A DNA stretch of 64,000 bases from Candidatus Bathyarchaeota archaeon (GTDB lineage: Archaea; Thermoproteota; Bathyarchaeia; TCS64): NCBI GenBank assembly GCA_026394265.1, contig JAPKYO010000050.1, positions 36,974-100,973 of the forward strand. The letters run 5' to 3'. Below are positions 7,537 to 16,395 of this stretch, piece by piece (position 1 is the first letter of the stretch; every line of letters starts with the position of its first letter). The notes beneath the pieces are model-generated. The model was not told the origin of the DNA. It saw nothing but the letters and a program-made list of their open reading frames with translations, and did not search any database. The position numbers were made by a program, and so were the translations under genes.

Positions 7537-8712
7537 CTAGGAGAGGAACTTGGCCGCCATGAGGGCGTAGGCCTTGCTGACCCTTGGGAGCCAGTCGAGT
7601 TCTACGTACTCGTTCTTCTGGTGGGTGCCTCCGGGCTTTGGGCCGAGGTGGATGCAGGGTATGCCGCCCTCCCCAGTGATGGTGTTGGCGTCGGTGATGC
7701 TCTTGTGGTAGCCGTACTCGGGGGCGACGCCGAAGACCTCCCGGTACGCCTCATCGAAGACCTTGACGATGGGCTCCGACTTCTTAATCTCGTAGCTGGC
7801 GTAGAGCGGCGCCTTTGTCTTGACCTCGACGCTGCTCTTGAGTTTGAGACCCTTGATTAGGCGCTCCATGTCCTTGACGGCGTACTCCGCGGTCTCGCCG
7901 GGGACGAGCAGGCGGTTGACCTCTATGCGGCACGTCGCTGGGACGACGACGCTGTAGACGGTGTAGCCGCCCTCGATCTTGAGGGTGCTGTAGTTGCCCT
8001 GGCCGAAGTTGGGGTTCTTCTTGAACTCGAGGCCGGGGAGGTTGGCGAGGATTATGCCCGCCTCCTCGACTGCGTTTATGCCCGCCCCGGGGTCGAAGCC
8101 GTGCGCCGCCTTGCCGTTTACGTATATGTCGTAGAGGACCTTTCCGGTGATCCCGAGCGGCGTGCCGTGGCCCTGCTCAGCAGTCGTCGGCTCCCCGAGG
8201 ACGACCGCGTCCACCTTCCCGTACTCCGTCTTCAGCATCGCCTTGGCGCCCTCACCATAAGCCTCCTCGTCGATGACCCCGGCGAAGCTGAGCTCCCCGC
8301 TGAAGGGTTGGCCAGACTCGGCGAAGGCGCGCAGCATGTTCAGGGTGCATGCTATGCCCCCCTTCATGTCGTTTGATCCGAGGCCGTGCAGCCTGTTGCC
8401 CTTCTTCACCGGCTTGAATGGGTCGGTCTCCCAGCCCACAACCACGGGGACTGTGTCCATGTGGCCGCAGAAGTTGAGGCGCTTTCCCTTGGCCTTGCCC
8501 TTGAGCTTGGCGTAGACGTTGGGGCGGCCGGGCTCCACGTCTTGGAGTTCGGTCTTGTATCCCAGCTCGTCGAGCTCTGCCTGCAGGTAGTGGGCGAGCT
8601 CCTTCTCCTCCTTGACGACGGAGGGGATGGCTATCATCTCCTCCAGCTTCTTGACCGTGTAGCGGTCGTCGAGTTTCTTTAGTAGATCCTCGTACATCGG
8701 TTGTCGCTGCAT
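7537..8712 (-). CDS. M20-family metallopeptidase (ArgE/DapE type)
   Basis: 391 aa. All signature residues are visible: GHMDTVP, GSNDMKGG, VIDEEAYGEGA, LGEPTT and a terminal His near GTHQKNEY. Hydrolyses an amide bond (peptide, acyl-amino acid or carbamoyl substrate) with two metals, probably zinc. The start could be ATG at 8712 or 8697. It is the middle gene of a tandem trio, similar to its neighbours over the whole length, so it arose by duplication. The exact substrate is not inferable; archaeal members include acetyl-lysine/ornithine deacetylases and carboxypeptidases. Confidence 0.88.
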   Translation of the reverse strand: MQRQPMYEDLLKKLDDRYTVKKLEEMIAIPSVVKEEKELAHYLQAELDELGYKTELQDVEPGRPNVYAKLKGKAKGKRLNFCGHMDTVPVVVGWETDPFKPVKKGNRLHGLGSNDMKGGIACTLNMLRAFAESGQPFSGELSFAGVIDEEAYGEGAKAMLKTEYGKVDAVVLGEPTTAEQGHGTPLGITGKVLYDIYVNGKAAHGFDPGAGINAVEEAGIILANLPGLEFKKNPNFGQGNYSTLKIEGGYTVYSVVVPATCRIEVNRLLVPGETAEYAVKDMERLIKGLKLKSSVEVKTKAPLYASYEIKKSEPIVKVFDEAYREVFGVAPEYGYHKSITDANTITGEGGIPCIHLGPKPGGTHQKNEYVELDWLPRVSKAYALMAAKFLS

Positions 8713-8764
8713 GGGTTACCTTCTCCGGTTAAATGGTTTGCCCGGAGAAGCTGGGGAAAAGTGG

Positions 8765-9952
8765 TCACTTGTTTAAGAACGCATCGGCTACTTTGACGTA
8801 CATCCTGCTCACTTTTGGGAGCCAGGTTACGTCGACGTACTCGTTCTTCTCGTGTGTGCCCCCGCCCTTCTTGGGGTCGGAGAATCCGCGGGCGGGGCCG
8901 AGGTGGAGGCAGGGTATCTTTCCGACGCCGGCATAGGTGTTCGCGTCCGTGATGCCGTAGGCGTACTGGTAGACGGGGGCCTTCCCCATAACGTTCCTGT
9001 AGACGGGGTCGAAGGCCTTGATGAGGGGGTCGTCCTTCGACATGACGTAGGCCTCGTACTGGGGCGGCTTTGTCTTGACCTCGACGGTGCTCTTGAGGTT
9101 TAGGGTCTTGACGAGGCGCTCCATGTCTGCGATGGCGGTGGCGGCGGTCTCCCCTGGGACGAGCAGACGGTTTACCTCGAAGCGCGCCGAGGCGGGGACG
9201 ACCACCGAGTAGATCTGGTATCCGCCCTCGAACTTGAGTGTGCAGTAGTTGCCCACGTGGAAGTCTGGGTGGTCGAGGAAGCTGAGCTTGTCGAGGTTCG
9301 CCACTATCTTGGCGGCGTCCTCGACCGCGTTGACGCCGTGCTGGGGGCGGAAGCCGTGCGCCGCCTTTCCCCGGACGGTGACGTCGTAGAGTATCTTGCC
9401 CGTGATGCCGAGGGGCATGGGCTTCGACTCGTCGCACGGGTAGGGCTCAGCGAGCACGATGGCGTCGACCTTCCCGAAGTCGGTCTTCAGCATCGCCTTG
9501 GCGCCCTCCCCGTACGCCTCCTCGTCGATGACGGCACCGACGCTGAGTTCGCCCCTGAGCCTGTGGCCCGAGTCCTGTATGGCCTTGACCATGGTGAGGA
9601 TGGAGGCGAATCCGGCCTTCATGTCGCAGCTGCCGAGGCCGATGAGGTGGTCGCCCCTCCGGGTGGGTGTGAAGGGGTCGGTCTCCCAGCCCTCGACGAC
9701 GGGGACCGTGTCGAGGTGGCCGTTGTAGTTGATCCGTTTGCCGGGCTTGTCCCCCCTGAGGCGGGCGTAGACGTTTGGCCTCCCCGGCTCGACCATATGG
9801 GTCTCAGCCTTGAGCCCAAGGGCATCCAGCTCTGCCTTTATGTACTCGGCGAGTTCCCCCTCGCTGCGTACGACGGAGTTGATGCTGATCATCTCCTCAA
9901 GCTTTCGTAGCGTGTAGGCGTCGTCGATGCGCTTCACGGCGTCTTCGATCAT
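8765..9952 (-). CDS. M20-family metallopeptidase (ArgE/DapE type)
   Basis: 395 aa from ATG at 9952. That start matches the MIED N-terminus of the sister gene; an upstream start at 9973 is less likely. The full catalytic set is present: GHLDTVP, SCDMKAG, VIDEEAYGEGA, LAEPYP and a C-terminal GTHEKNEY. It is the first gene of the trio, so the promoter for all three probably lies in 9953-10053. An amidohydrolase on small peptides or acyl-amino acids, cytoplasmic. Confidence 0.88.
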   Translation of the reverse strand: MIEDAVKRIDDAYTLRKLEEMISINSVVRSEGELAEYIKAELDALGLKAETHMVEPGRPNVYARLRGDKPGKRINYNGHLDTVPVVEGWETDPFTPTRRGDHLIGLGSCDMKAGFASILTMVKAIQDSGHRLRGELSVGAVIDEEAYGEGAKAMLKTDFGKVDAIVLAEPYPCDESKPMPLGITGKILYDVTVRGKAAHGFRPQHGVNAVEDAAKIVANLDKLSFLDHPDFHVGNYCTLKFEGGYQIYSVVVPASARFEVNRLLVPGETAATAIADMERLVKTLNLKSTVEVKTKPPQYEAYVMSKDDPLIKAFDPVYRNVMGKAPVYQYAYGITDANTYAGVGKIPCLHLGPARGFSDPKKGGGTHEKNEYVDVTWLPKVSRMYVKVADAFLNK

Positions 9953-10053
9953 GGTTATCCTGCATGATACCACGTGATACCTGTATAATACTTCCCGATG
10001 CGGGGCTGCGAAGAATCAAATAGCACTACTGCCTGAGTCTTCCAAGACCCGAC

Positions 10054-11085
10054 ATGAAGCTCGTCACTTTCAAGGTTCACACCGAGCCCAGGCTCGGCGC
10101 TATCGTGAAGGACGGAATTGTTGATCTCAACTCCGCGTACACCCTCTACCTGAAGGAGGGGGGCGAGGCGTTCCCGAGGCGCGCCGCCTCCGCCCTCATC
10201 CCGCCCGACATGGTGGGCTTCCTCGAAGGGGGGGAGAAGGCGAAGAAGGAGGCTGAGAAGGTCCTCAAGTGGGCGGCGAAGAAGAGGGACGCCGTCGGCG
10301 TGGACGGCGAGAAGCTCGTCCTCGGCGACGAGGCACGCATACAGGCACCCATCAAGTACCCGGGCAAGATCTACTGCACCGCCGTCAACTACTACGACCA
10401 CGCCACCGAGCGCATGGCGAAGGACCCCGAGGCACGCAAGAAGGAGATCGCCCGCATGAAGGGCCTCAACTTGAAGGTCGCCGACTGCTTCCAGAAGCAG
10501 CCCAGCCTCATCATAGGCACGGGCGCACCCATCATAAAGCCGAAGGTCACCAAGCAGCTAGACTACGAGAACGAGCTGGCCGTCGTCATCGGCAAGAAGT
10601 GCAAGGACGTAAAACCCGAAGACGCCTACTCCTGCATCGCCGGCTACACAATCCTCATCGACGTGAGCTTCCGTGACCAAGGTTTCCCCCAGGATGTGGA
10701 CTTCCGCCTCTACAAGGGGGACATCAACTGGACGAAGGGCAAGGGGATGGACAACGCAGCCCCCATGGGTCCCTGCATAGTCACGGCAGACGAGATACCC
10801 GACCCTTACAAGGTGCCACTCAAGCTAGTGACGCGCGTCAACGGCAAGACGCGCCAGAACGGCACCGTCGAGGACATGATCATAAAGATCCCCGACATCA
10901 TCAGCTACATGAGCAGGGGAACAACACTCAACCCCGGTGACATCATCGCCACCGGTACGTGCGCCGGCGTCGCGGCGAGCTGGGGCCCCGAGGGCTACCT
11001 TAACGTCGGAGACGTGTTGGAGTGCGAGATCCAGCCAATCGGCGTGATGAAGCACATCGTTGTCGAGGACAAGGGTCCAATTTAA
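10054..11085 (+). CDS. fumarylacetoacetate hydrolase family protein
   Basis: 343 aa. An N-terminal domain of about 100 residues precedes the FAH fold, which opens at KIYCTAVNYYDH. Metal ligands are in the DYENELAVVIGK segment, and GYTILIDVSFRDQG and the GTTLNPGDIIATGTCAG region complete the active site. Family members cleave or decarboxylate 2-keto acids in aromatic or sugar-acid catabolism; the reaction here cannot be named. Divergent from the M20 trio, which may mean shared regulation from 9953-10053. Confidence 0.88.
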   Translation: MKLVTFKVHTEPRLGAIVKDGIVDLNSAYTLYLKEGGEAFPRRAASALIPPDMVGFLEGGEKAKKEAEKVLKWAAKKRDAVGVDGEKLVLGDEARIQAPIKYPGKIYCTAVNYYDHATERMAKDPEARKKEIARMKGLNLKVADCFQKQPSLIIGTGAPIIKPKVTKQLDYENELAVVIGKKCKDVKPEDAYSCIAGYTILIDVSFRDQGFPQDVDFRLYKGDINWTKGKGMDNAAPMGPCIVTADEIPDPYKVPLKLVTRVNGKTRQNGTVEDMIIKIPDIISYMSRGTTLNPGDIIATGTCAGVAASWGPEGYLNVGDVLECEIQPIGVMKHIVVEDKGPI

Positions 11086-11093
11086 CTCCGAAC

Positions 11094-11103
11094 TTTTTTA
11101 AAC
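11094..11103 (+). promoter_or_regulatory. TATA-like box of the PLD-like gene, also a T-run after the FAH gene
   Basis: TTTTTTAAAC is centred 27 nt before the ATG at 11126, the spacing of a leaderless archaeal promoter. The six T residues also lie 9-14 nt after the FAH-gene stop, so the site may double as a terminator. Position-based inference. Confidence 0.5.
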
Positions 11104-11125
11104 ATCTAAACATCCCTTATTCTCT

Positions 11126-11926
11126 ATGGATAACCCAAAATACTGGGATACCGTCAAGGGAGAAATAATAAAATTCATAGTCATGAACGGGGGAGCGCTC
11201 TGGGAAGAACTCCAAGATCACCTTAAAATTGATAGAATTGAGTTAAATAAAATTCTAAGCGAGTTATATCAATCAGATGATATTTATAAAAACGATTCAG
11301 GATCATACAGGGTAAACAAAGAATTATATAAATTATATAAACAAATGATAGAAAATACTAATAAAGAACCCGATAATGATATTTTAAAAAAGATAGAAAA
11401 TTGGGATTATTATAAAAAAATTGATTTGAAAACAGAGAAAGGATTCGCATATATTAACGATAGATATTTATCAAGTTTCGTTGAATTCATTATTGAAAAT
11501 GCCTCGAAGGATATCTTCTCAGTAAACCCAATAATAGAAAATTGTGCTTTCACTAAACAACTGGGTGAAGTGAGCGGATCAGGTAGAAAAGTAGTATTAA
11601 TCACCAATAAACCGGAGAAAAATGCTAGCTATTATAAAAATAGTGAATTTTCAACCACCACTAAGAAAGAGTTACATCAAGGACTCGTTAAGAACGGCGC
11701 GTTATTATATTATAATGACAACGTTCACAGCAAGATAATTGTCGTCGACGGAGTAGTTGCAGTAGTATCCTCATTGAACTACACTAGTAATGCTCAGTCG
11801 AGTAAAACATGGGAAGCAGGCGTAGCAGTTTTCGATAAGATAGAGATTGAAAAAATAATTAATTCGATGAAGGAACAATTGAAACAGACGGATCGTGTAA
11901 CCTCTCTTAGAACTTATGTAAAATAA
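11126..11926 (+). CDS. phospholipase D-like protein with N-terminal winged helix, AT-rich
   Basis: 266 aa. Residues about 5-75 look like a winged-helix domain (an IIKFIVMNGGALWEEL helix, then a DDIYKNDSGSYRV wing). Residues about 115-260 form one PLD half. It has a single HKD motif (HSKIIVVDG) followed by SSLNYT, which would give a working site only as a dimer. Codon use is strikingly AT-rich (AAT, ATA, TTA, AAA) against GC-rich neighbours, pointing to recent transfer. Single-HKD proteins of this kind can be nucleases or phosphodiesterases. No adjacent partner gene of a defence system is evident. Confidence 0.75.
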   Translation: MDNPKYWDTVKGEIIKFIVMNGGALWEELQDHLKIDRIELNKILSELYQSDDIYKNDSGSYRVNKELYKLYKQMIENTNKEPDNDILKKIENWDYYKKIDLKTEKGFAYINDRYLSSFVEFIIENASKDIFSVNPIIENCAFTKQLGEVSGSGRKVVLITNKPEKNASYYKNSEFSTTTKKELHQGLVKNGALLYYNDNVHSKIIVVDGVVAVVSSLNYTSNAQSSKTWEAGVAVFDKIEIEKIINSMKEQLKQTDRVTSLRTYVK

Positions 11927-11947
11927 AGCCAGCATCGAGAGGGATTA

Positions 11948-11955
11948 TTTTTTTT
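11948..11955 (+). terminator. T8 run after the PLD-like gene
   Basis: Eight T residues lie 21 nt after the PLD-gene stop, in the gap between convergent genes. An uninterrupted T-run is a typical archaeal termination signal. No strong hairpin precedes it. Confidence 0.5.
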
Positions 11956-12793
11956 AATTTAGGTAGATGCCTTTGACTATGTAGTCGGAGGAGTCGACCT
12001 TGAAGCCGTGGCGGGCGAGTGCCTCCCCTATCTTCGGCCTCGTGACCTCGTAGAAGCAACTGAGCTGTGGGATGCCCCTCTCTGTGGCCTTCCACTTGGC
12101 GAAGTCGATGCATGCGTCCGCGTCTCCGCCCCAGACGCCTATGTGGAGCGCCTGCTCGGGCATGAATCTGGCGCCAAGCGTCACCACACTCTTTGTCTTC
12201 GGGTCCGTGTAGACCATCCCCCTCTTCGCCATGTCCTCGCAGAGCGCGGGGCTGAGCCGGTAGAAGGTGCGGTTCATCACGAGCCAGTCGGCCCACTCGT
12301 CCTCCAGCGGCATGAGGAGCCTTATCGCCTCCTTCGCGTCGGGTACCGGCACGAATCCGCCCCTCGCCCCCGCGCCGGGGCGCGCCGGCAGGGTGTTGCT
12401 CTTAAACGTCCCCTGGAGGGTGAGGCCGTACCTCTCCGCGAGGCCGCTGCTCACCACGTTCGTCTCACCCGTGTACATGCGCATCGCCTTCACGCCCTGC
12501 GCCTTGGCGAGTTCGAGCCAGTGCTCGTATAGCCTCTTGCCCAGCCCGAGCCCCTGCTTCTCGGGGATGACGCGCAGTGTCTCAATCCACGCCGAGCCAT
12601 CGGGCACGATGGTGTACTTCCCGCAGGCTACGAGCTCGCCGTCGATCTCCTCGACGCTGAACTCGCCGACCCTGTCGTCGACGAACATGTCGTAGACATA
12701 CGGCGTGTAGCTGAGATTCGGAGTCGACTTCGACTCGACCCAGGCGACCTTCTCCCGGTCCTCCGGTCTGGCTCTGCGTAGAACGATGTTCAT
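11954..12793 (-). CDS. GNAT-family N-acetyltransferase
   Basis: 279 aa from ATG at 12793; the frame is open further upstream, but the protein proper starts at MNIVLRRARPED. The N-terminal half is a complete GNAT domain: acetyl-CoA loop VIPEKQGLGLGKRLYEHW and the later TGETNVVSS-GLAERYG segment. The C-terminal 120 residues resemble the second, degenerate GNAT-like half seen in larger family members. The substrate is unknown. It lies downstream of the ligase gene on the same strand but is separated by a T-run terminator. Confidence 0.83.
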   Translation of the reverse strand: MNIVLRRARPEDREKVAWVESKSTPNLSYTPYVYDMFVDDRVGEFSVEEIDGELVACGKYTIVPDGSAWIETLRVIPEKQGLGLGKRLYEHWLELAKAQGVKAMRMYTGETNVVSSGLAERYGLTLQGTFKSNTLPARPGAGARGGFVPVPDAKEAIRLLMPLEDEWADWLVMNRTFYRLSPALCEDMAKRGMVYTDPKTKSVVTLGARFMPEQALHIGVWGGDADACIDFAKWKATERGIPQLSCFYEVTRPKIGEALARHGFKVDSSDYIVKGIYLN

Positions 12794-12876
12794 GGGTTCA
12801 CCAATTGGATAAGGTGTTACAAGAACCGGGGTGTAAAATGTTTGCGATCGAGAGAGGCTACTTGACGCCGAGACGC

Positions 12877-12886
12877 AAAAAAAAAA
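12877..12886 (-). terminator. T10 run after the DNA ligase gene
   Basis: Ten A residues on the plus strand give a T10 run on the minus strand, 30 nt after the ligase stop and before the GNAT promoter region. This fits an archaeal terminator separating the two genes. Confidence 0.6.
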
Positions 12887-12915
12887 TTCGTTATCACCAG
12901 TAGCACATGATAAGG

Positions 12916-14685
12916 CTAGCCCTCGTCCACCTTCTCGATCTGCTTTAGCTGCGACCGGTACATGTCGAGAAGCTCGGGGACCGTGGTCGCCTCCTCGGCG
13001 GACTTGTCCTCGCGCCACCTCTGGAAGCGGGGGAAACGCACCGCGAGTCCCGCGCCCTTCCTTATGGCGTCGAAGCCCGCCGTGTGGATCGGGCTCAGCG
13101 TCAGCTCGTCGCCGAGGACCTCCATGACCTTCTCGGGGGCGAACCAGATGTCCGCCTTTAGGAGGCTGTCGACGAGTGGGTGCTTCCCATCGTGGCGCAG
13201 CGGCTCAAGGTCCTTCGGCAGCGTCGCCAGAACCTCGTCGTTGAAGCCTGAGCCGACCTTGCAGACAGTTCGGTACAAGTCGGCGTCGTGGTCGTATGCC
13301 GCGCCGAGGAGGGCCCCGTAGCTCCCCGCCCTGCGCCCCATGCCGTAGAAGGCGCCGACGACAACAATGTCGACGGGGTCAGACATCTTGCTCTGATAAC
13401 TCCTCTTCATCTTCACCCAGAGCCAGCTACGCGCCCCCGCCCTGTAGATGGACTCATCCGCGAGGCTCTTGCACACAAGCCCCTCCGTCCCGTCGGCGAT
13501 CGCCTGCTCGAAGTACCGCTCAAGCTCACGCGGGTCCTCGGTCTCTATGCTGTTGACCCTGTGGAAGTGATCCGACTCGTCTATGATCTCGGCGAGCTTC
13601 GCCTTCCTCTTCGGGTAGGGTTCCAGTGTGTAGTCTTCGCCGTCGGCGTAGAGGCAGTCGAAGAGGAAGATTGTGACGGGGAGCCGCTGCATCGCCTCCT
13701 GTATGCCGTGCTTTCGGCGCCTCTGCATGAGGGTCTGGAAGGGGCGCATCTCCCCAGTGTCCACGTCAACGGCGACGACCTCTCCCTCGACTATCGCACT
13801 CTTCGCGCTGATCTGAGCCTGCGCCATCTTGACGGCGTCGGGGTACATGTGGGTGATGTTCTCCAGACGCCTGCTGAATATCTGGACCCTTTCCCCCTCC
13901 TTGTGGATCTGGAGGCGCTCGCCGTCCAGCTTGTACTCGGCGGAGACCCTGCCAAGCTTCTCGATGATCTCGTCGGCGGTGCTCAGCCTCTGGGCAGCCA
14001 TAGCCATGATGGGCTTACCCACAGTGATCTCGAAGTGCTCGATGCCCTCCATCCCCTTCCCCGCGAGGGTCTCAGCCACGTCCCCGAGATCGCTGCTCAG
14101 GTAGTAGGCGCGCTCAAGCGCCTCCCGCGCGTCCTTGGAGCCGGTGCGGGCGATGGATAGGGCGTCAAGTATCGTCATGTCGCCCACGCCGAGACGGAGG
14201 GCGCCGACGACGGTCCTCGCCAAGTAGCGCGCCGCGGTGGGGGATATGTTCACCATCAGCTTCACGAGCCGATCCACCTTGCGCGCCGCGCTCCCCTGCC
14301 CCGACTCATTCGCTATGGCGTCGAGTGTGTTGTAGACCTCGGAGGCCGTGGGCTGCCTGCCCCCGAAGCTGGCGACCTTCTTCTGCCTCAAGGCAGCCTC
14401 CGCCGCGTGGCCTATGTCCCCCGTCTCCGCCACGAGCTGCTCCACCTTCGCCTTCTGGAGCCCCGTCGCCTTCACTATGGCCTCCACGACACTCTTCTCA
14501 GCCATCCCGATCTCGGGCTCCCCAGTCCAGTCGGGGTGTATCTTCCCCTGCGTGAGGTAGATGACCTCCGCCATCTCCTCAGGCTCCGCCTCCTTGAGAA
14601 GCTCGGCTAGTATGGCGGTCATCTCGAGGCGCTTGGTCGTCGCCTCGAGCTTGACGTAGGTCTCCACGAGGCTATCGTAGAGCAT
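12916..14685 (-). CDS. lig: ATP-dependent DNA ligase
   Basis: Seals nicks in Okazaki-fragment joining and repair. 589 aa, the usual length for archaeal enzymes. The N-terminal DNA-binding domain (1-220) includes RLGVGDMTILDAL. The adenylation domain has the nucleotide-accepting Lys252 in EYKLDGERLQ, then the SRRLENIT and IVEGEVVAVD motifs. Motif V, EGLVCKS, leads into the OB domain with LWVKMKRSY. No NAD-ligase features. It sits alone between a GNAT gene and the HExxH protein. Confidence 0.96.
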   Translation of the reverse strand: MLYDSLVETYVKLEATTKRLEMTAILAELLKEAEPEEMAEVIYLTQGKIHPDWTGEPEIGMAEKSVVEAIVKATGLQKAKVEQLVAETGDIGHAAEAALRQKKVASFGGRQPTASEVYNTLDAIANESGQGSAARKVDRLVKLMVNISPTAARYLARTVVGALRLGVGDMTILDALSIARTGSKDAREALERAYYLSSDLGDVAETLAGKGMEGIEHFEITVGKPIMAMAAQRLSTADEIIEKLGRVSAEYKLDGERLQIHKEGERVQIFSRRLENITHMYPDAVKMAQAQISAKSAIVEGEVVAVDVDTGEMRPFQTLMQRRRKHGIQEAMQRLPVTIFLFDCLYADGEDYTLEPYPKRKAKLAEIIDESDHFHRVNSIETEDPRELERYFEQAIADGTEGLVCKSLADESIYRAGARSWLWVKMKRSYQSKMSDPVDIVVVGAFYGMGRRAGSYGALLGAAYDHDADLYRTVCKVGSGFNDEVLATLPKDLEPLRHDGKHPLVDSLLKADIWFAPEKVMEVLGDELTLSPIHTAGFDAIRKGAGLAVRFPRFQRWREDKSAEEATTVPELLDMYRSQLKQIEKVDEG

Positions 14686-14729
14686 AGGTATCGGAGAATG
14701 GAGGGGTGGAGGCGTTTAAAACCCTGCGC

Positions 14730-15479
14730 CTAGACGGTGTAGGTGCTTGCGCTACGCTTCCCTATCGACTCGTACTCCTCGAAGGCATCGATCAGGCAGT
14801 AGCCGCCCGCCTTCTTCTGGAAGAGGTCGCAGACGTACCTAGAGCCCTTCTCCGCCTCGATCATCGTGAGAAGATTGGGCGGGAAGAAGTTGAGAGCCAT
14901 CTTATCCCAGATCATATCGAGCCTCTGAGCCCCCGCGTAGCGGAGCACTAGGAAACTCCTGAAGTGGGTCACCATGTCAACGTAGTGACTGGCGTTCAGC
15001 GCCGCGAGATCGGCGATGGACTTTATCAGGTCCGTCCCCTCGCCGCTGCGAATGAACTCGAGCGCCTGCTCCAGCTTGTCGACGTGTGCATGGAGCATAT
15101 GATCCTTTGTCGCCCTATGGAGCAGGTCTCCGCCGACCCAATCGTCGGCGTGCAGGACCTCATGTACCGCCGTGTAGAGTGTGAGAGTCGAGGCGAGGTC
15201 GGGGATATCCAGCGGCCTGTCGCTGAAGGGCAGGTTCTTGTCGAGCATTATGGTGTTCGGCGGGTTGAAGCAGCCGAAGTCCATACCGTACTGCCGTCCC
15301 CTGATGTTGATGAGGGAGTCGGCGTAGAACTCGCCGTTGACCAGCCACTCCTTAGTCTTTACGATATTAGGGCACAACGGAAGACTGAGCTGGAGCTGGG
15401 CTTCGCGGATCAACTCTACCGAGCCCATGACGAGCCGCTGCACATCCTCGTGCGTTAGCTGCCTCCGCTCTAGGTACAT
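14730..15479 (-). CDS. predicted HExxH zinc-metalloprotease-like protein, unknown family
   Basis: 249 aa from ATG at 15479, placed about 25 nt after a TTTTAAG box (minus strand near 15505). HEVLH at residues 106-110 is a zincin-type motif in a hydrophobic context (LYTAVHEVLHADDW). Further acidic candidates for a third ligand lie downstream (VGGD, DAFEEYE near 231-236). There are two His-rich segments (KDHMLHAHVDK, NASHYVDMV). The family is not recognised, so activity is a hypothesis. A longer upstream reading frame lacks support. The upstream intergenic region holds a candidate RNA on the other strand. Confidence 0.6.
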   Translation of the reverse strand: MYLERRQLTHEDVQRLVMGSVELIREAQLQLSLPLCPNIVKTKEWLVNGEFYADSLINIRGRQYGMDFGCFNPPNTIMLDKNLPFSDRPLDIPDLASTLTLYTAVHEVLHADDWVGGDLLHRATKDHMLHAHVDKLEQALEFIRSGEGTDLIKSIADLAALNASHYVDMVTHFRSFLVLRYAGAQRLDMIWDKMALNFFPPNLLTMIEAEKGSRYVCDLFQKKAGGYCLIDAFEEYESIGKRSASTYTV

Positions 15480-15737
15480 CTTTGGAAGAAACTCGGCCCG
15501 GCTTAAAAGCGCGTTGGTGTAATTACTGTATAGATATAGTCCCACCGCCCCAACTGGGACAGCCCACGGAACAACCGCGCAAACCCATCGAATAAAGAAA
15601 AAGTGCACACTAGCAACTTGAAACAGGTATGCACCATGATTTCGAAGAACAGGGCCGACCATAAAGCCCCGAGATTTTCCCCTGCTCTAAGCATTTTCGA
15701 CAATTAAGTTTAAAACTAAGAATCGTACACCAGTGCA
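15480..15737. other. divergent intergenic region, left part
   Basis: Left part of a 460-nt region between the HExxH gene and YbaK. It holds a minus-strand TTTTAAG box near 15505 for the HExxH gene and a plus-strand AGTTTAAAAC box at 15708-15717 before the candidate RNA. No convincing ORF. Confidence 0.4.
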
Positions 15738-15915
15738 CGGCTTCGACTAGCTTCCGTTTAGGCGAAGCCCTTAGGGACGCGTCCACGTCCCTAAGTTTCT
15801 CACTTCTCTCTCGGTAATCGGTCAATCCCAACACGCATTAGGGAAGGACGTGGGAACCGGTTGCATCCTGCTCACGTTCGATGGCTCGTTCCTGATCGTC
15901 AAGTAGAAGGCTTGA
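15738..15915 (+). ncRNA. candidate structured RNA or long structured leader of ybaK
   Basis: The region starts about 25 nt after the TATA-like box at 15708-15717. Hairpin 1 pairs 15739-15745 with 15763-15769 (7 bp). Hairpin 2 is a perfect 10-bp stem, 15770-15779 with 15786-15795, closed by a 6-nt loop and followed by a pyrimidine-rich TTTCTC stretch. Hairpin 3 pairs 15846-15852 with 15873-15879 (7 bp with one G-U). No RNase P, SRP, tRNA or 5S signature was found. It may be an independent RNA or the 5' leader of the gene at 15943. The 3' end is arbitrary. Confidence 0.4.
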
Positions 15916-15942
15916 TGAGGCGCCTACGCGCATCGGTGGGTG

Positions 15943-16395
15943 ATGTCCCTAGAGTCCTACCTCGAGGAGAACCACATCTGGCACCGGTTCGTCGAGAAGC
16001 AGGAGACGGTTCACACCGCCGACGCTTCCCAGGCAACCGGCATCGACCTGCACAGGATCACCAAGAACCTCGTCTCCGTGACGGATACCGGGGAACACGT
16101 TGTACTCATAGTGCCCGGTGACAAGAGGGTGAACCTCAAGGAGGCGGCGAGGGCCCTCGGGGTGAAGAACGTGAGACTCATGCCCTTCGACCAGTCGGAG
16201 CCGATAAGCGGCTACCCACCCGGGGGGACGCCAAGCCTCGGGTTCAAGACGCGGATGCGTGTCATCGTCGACAAGGAGCTTGAGGGCTTCGAGACTTTCT
16301 ACTGCGGCGGCGGGAGCCGTGACCGCCTCCTTGAGGTCAGGTTCGCCGACGTTGTGAAGCTGAACGGCGCAATCGTTGCGGCGATAGGATCCTAG
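15943..16395 (+). CDS. YbaK/EbsC-type aminoacyl-tRNA deacylase domain protein
   Basis: 150 aa. Hydrolyses mischarged aminoacyl-tRNA in trans. Family features are an N-terminal LEENHIWHRFVEK helix, the ADASQATGIDLHRITKNLV segment containing the conserved Lys, VNLKEAARALG, and a glycine-rich GYPPGGTPSLG loop before CGGGSRDRLLEV. The start could be GTG at 15940, one codon upstream. Specificity (Cys-tRNA-Pro, Ala-tRNA-Pro or other) cannot be read. It has about 200 nt of structured DNA in front. Confidence 0.87.
   Translation: MSLESYLEENHIWHRFVEKQETVHTADASQATGIDLHRITKNLVSVTDTGEHVVLIVPGDKRVNLKEAARALGVKNVRLMPFDQSEPISGYPPGGTPSLGFKTRMRVIVDKELEGFETFYCGGGSRDRLLEVRFADVVKLNGAIVAAIGS

Noticed and set aside
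13288..14160. 290-codon open frame on the plus strand
   Set aside because: Antisense shadow of the DNA ligase gene; no family features.
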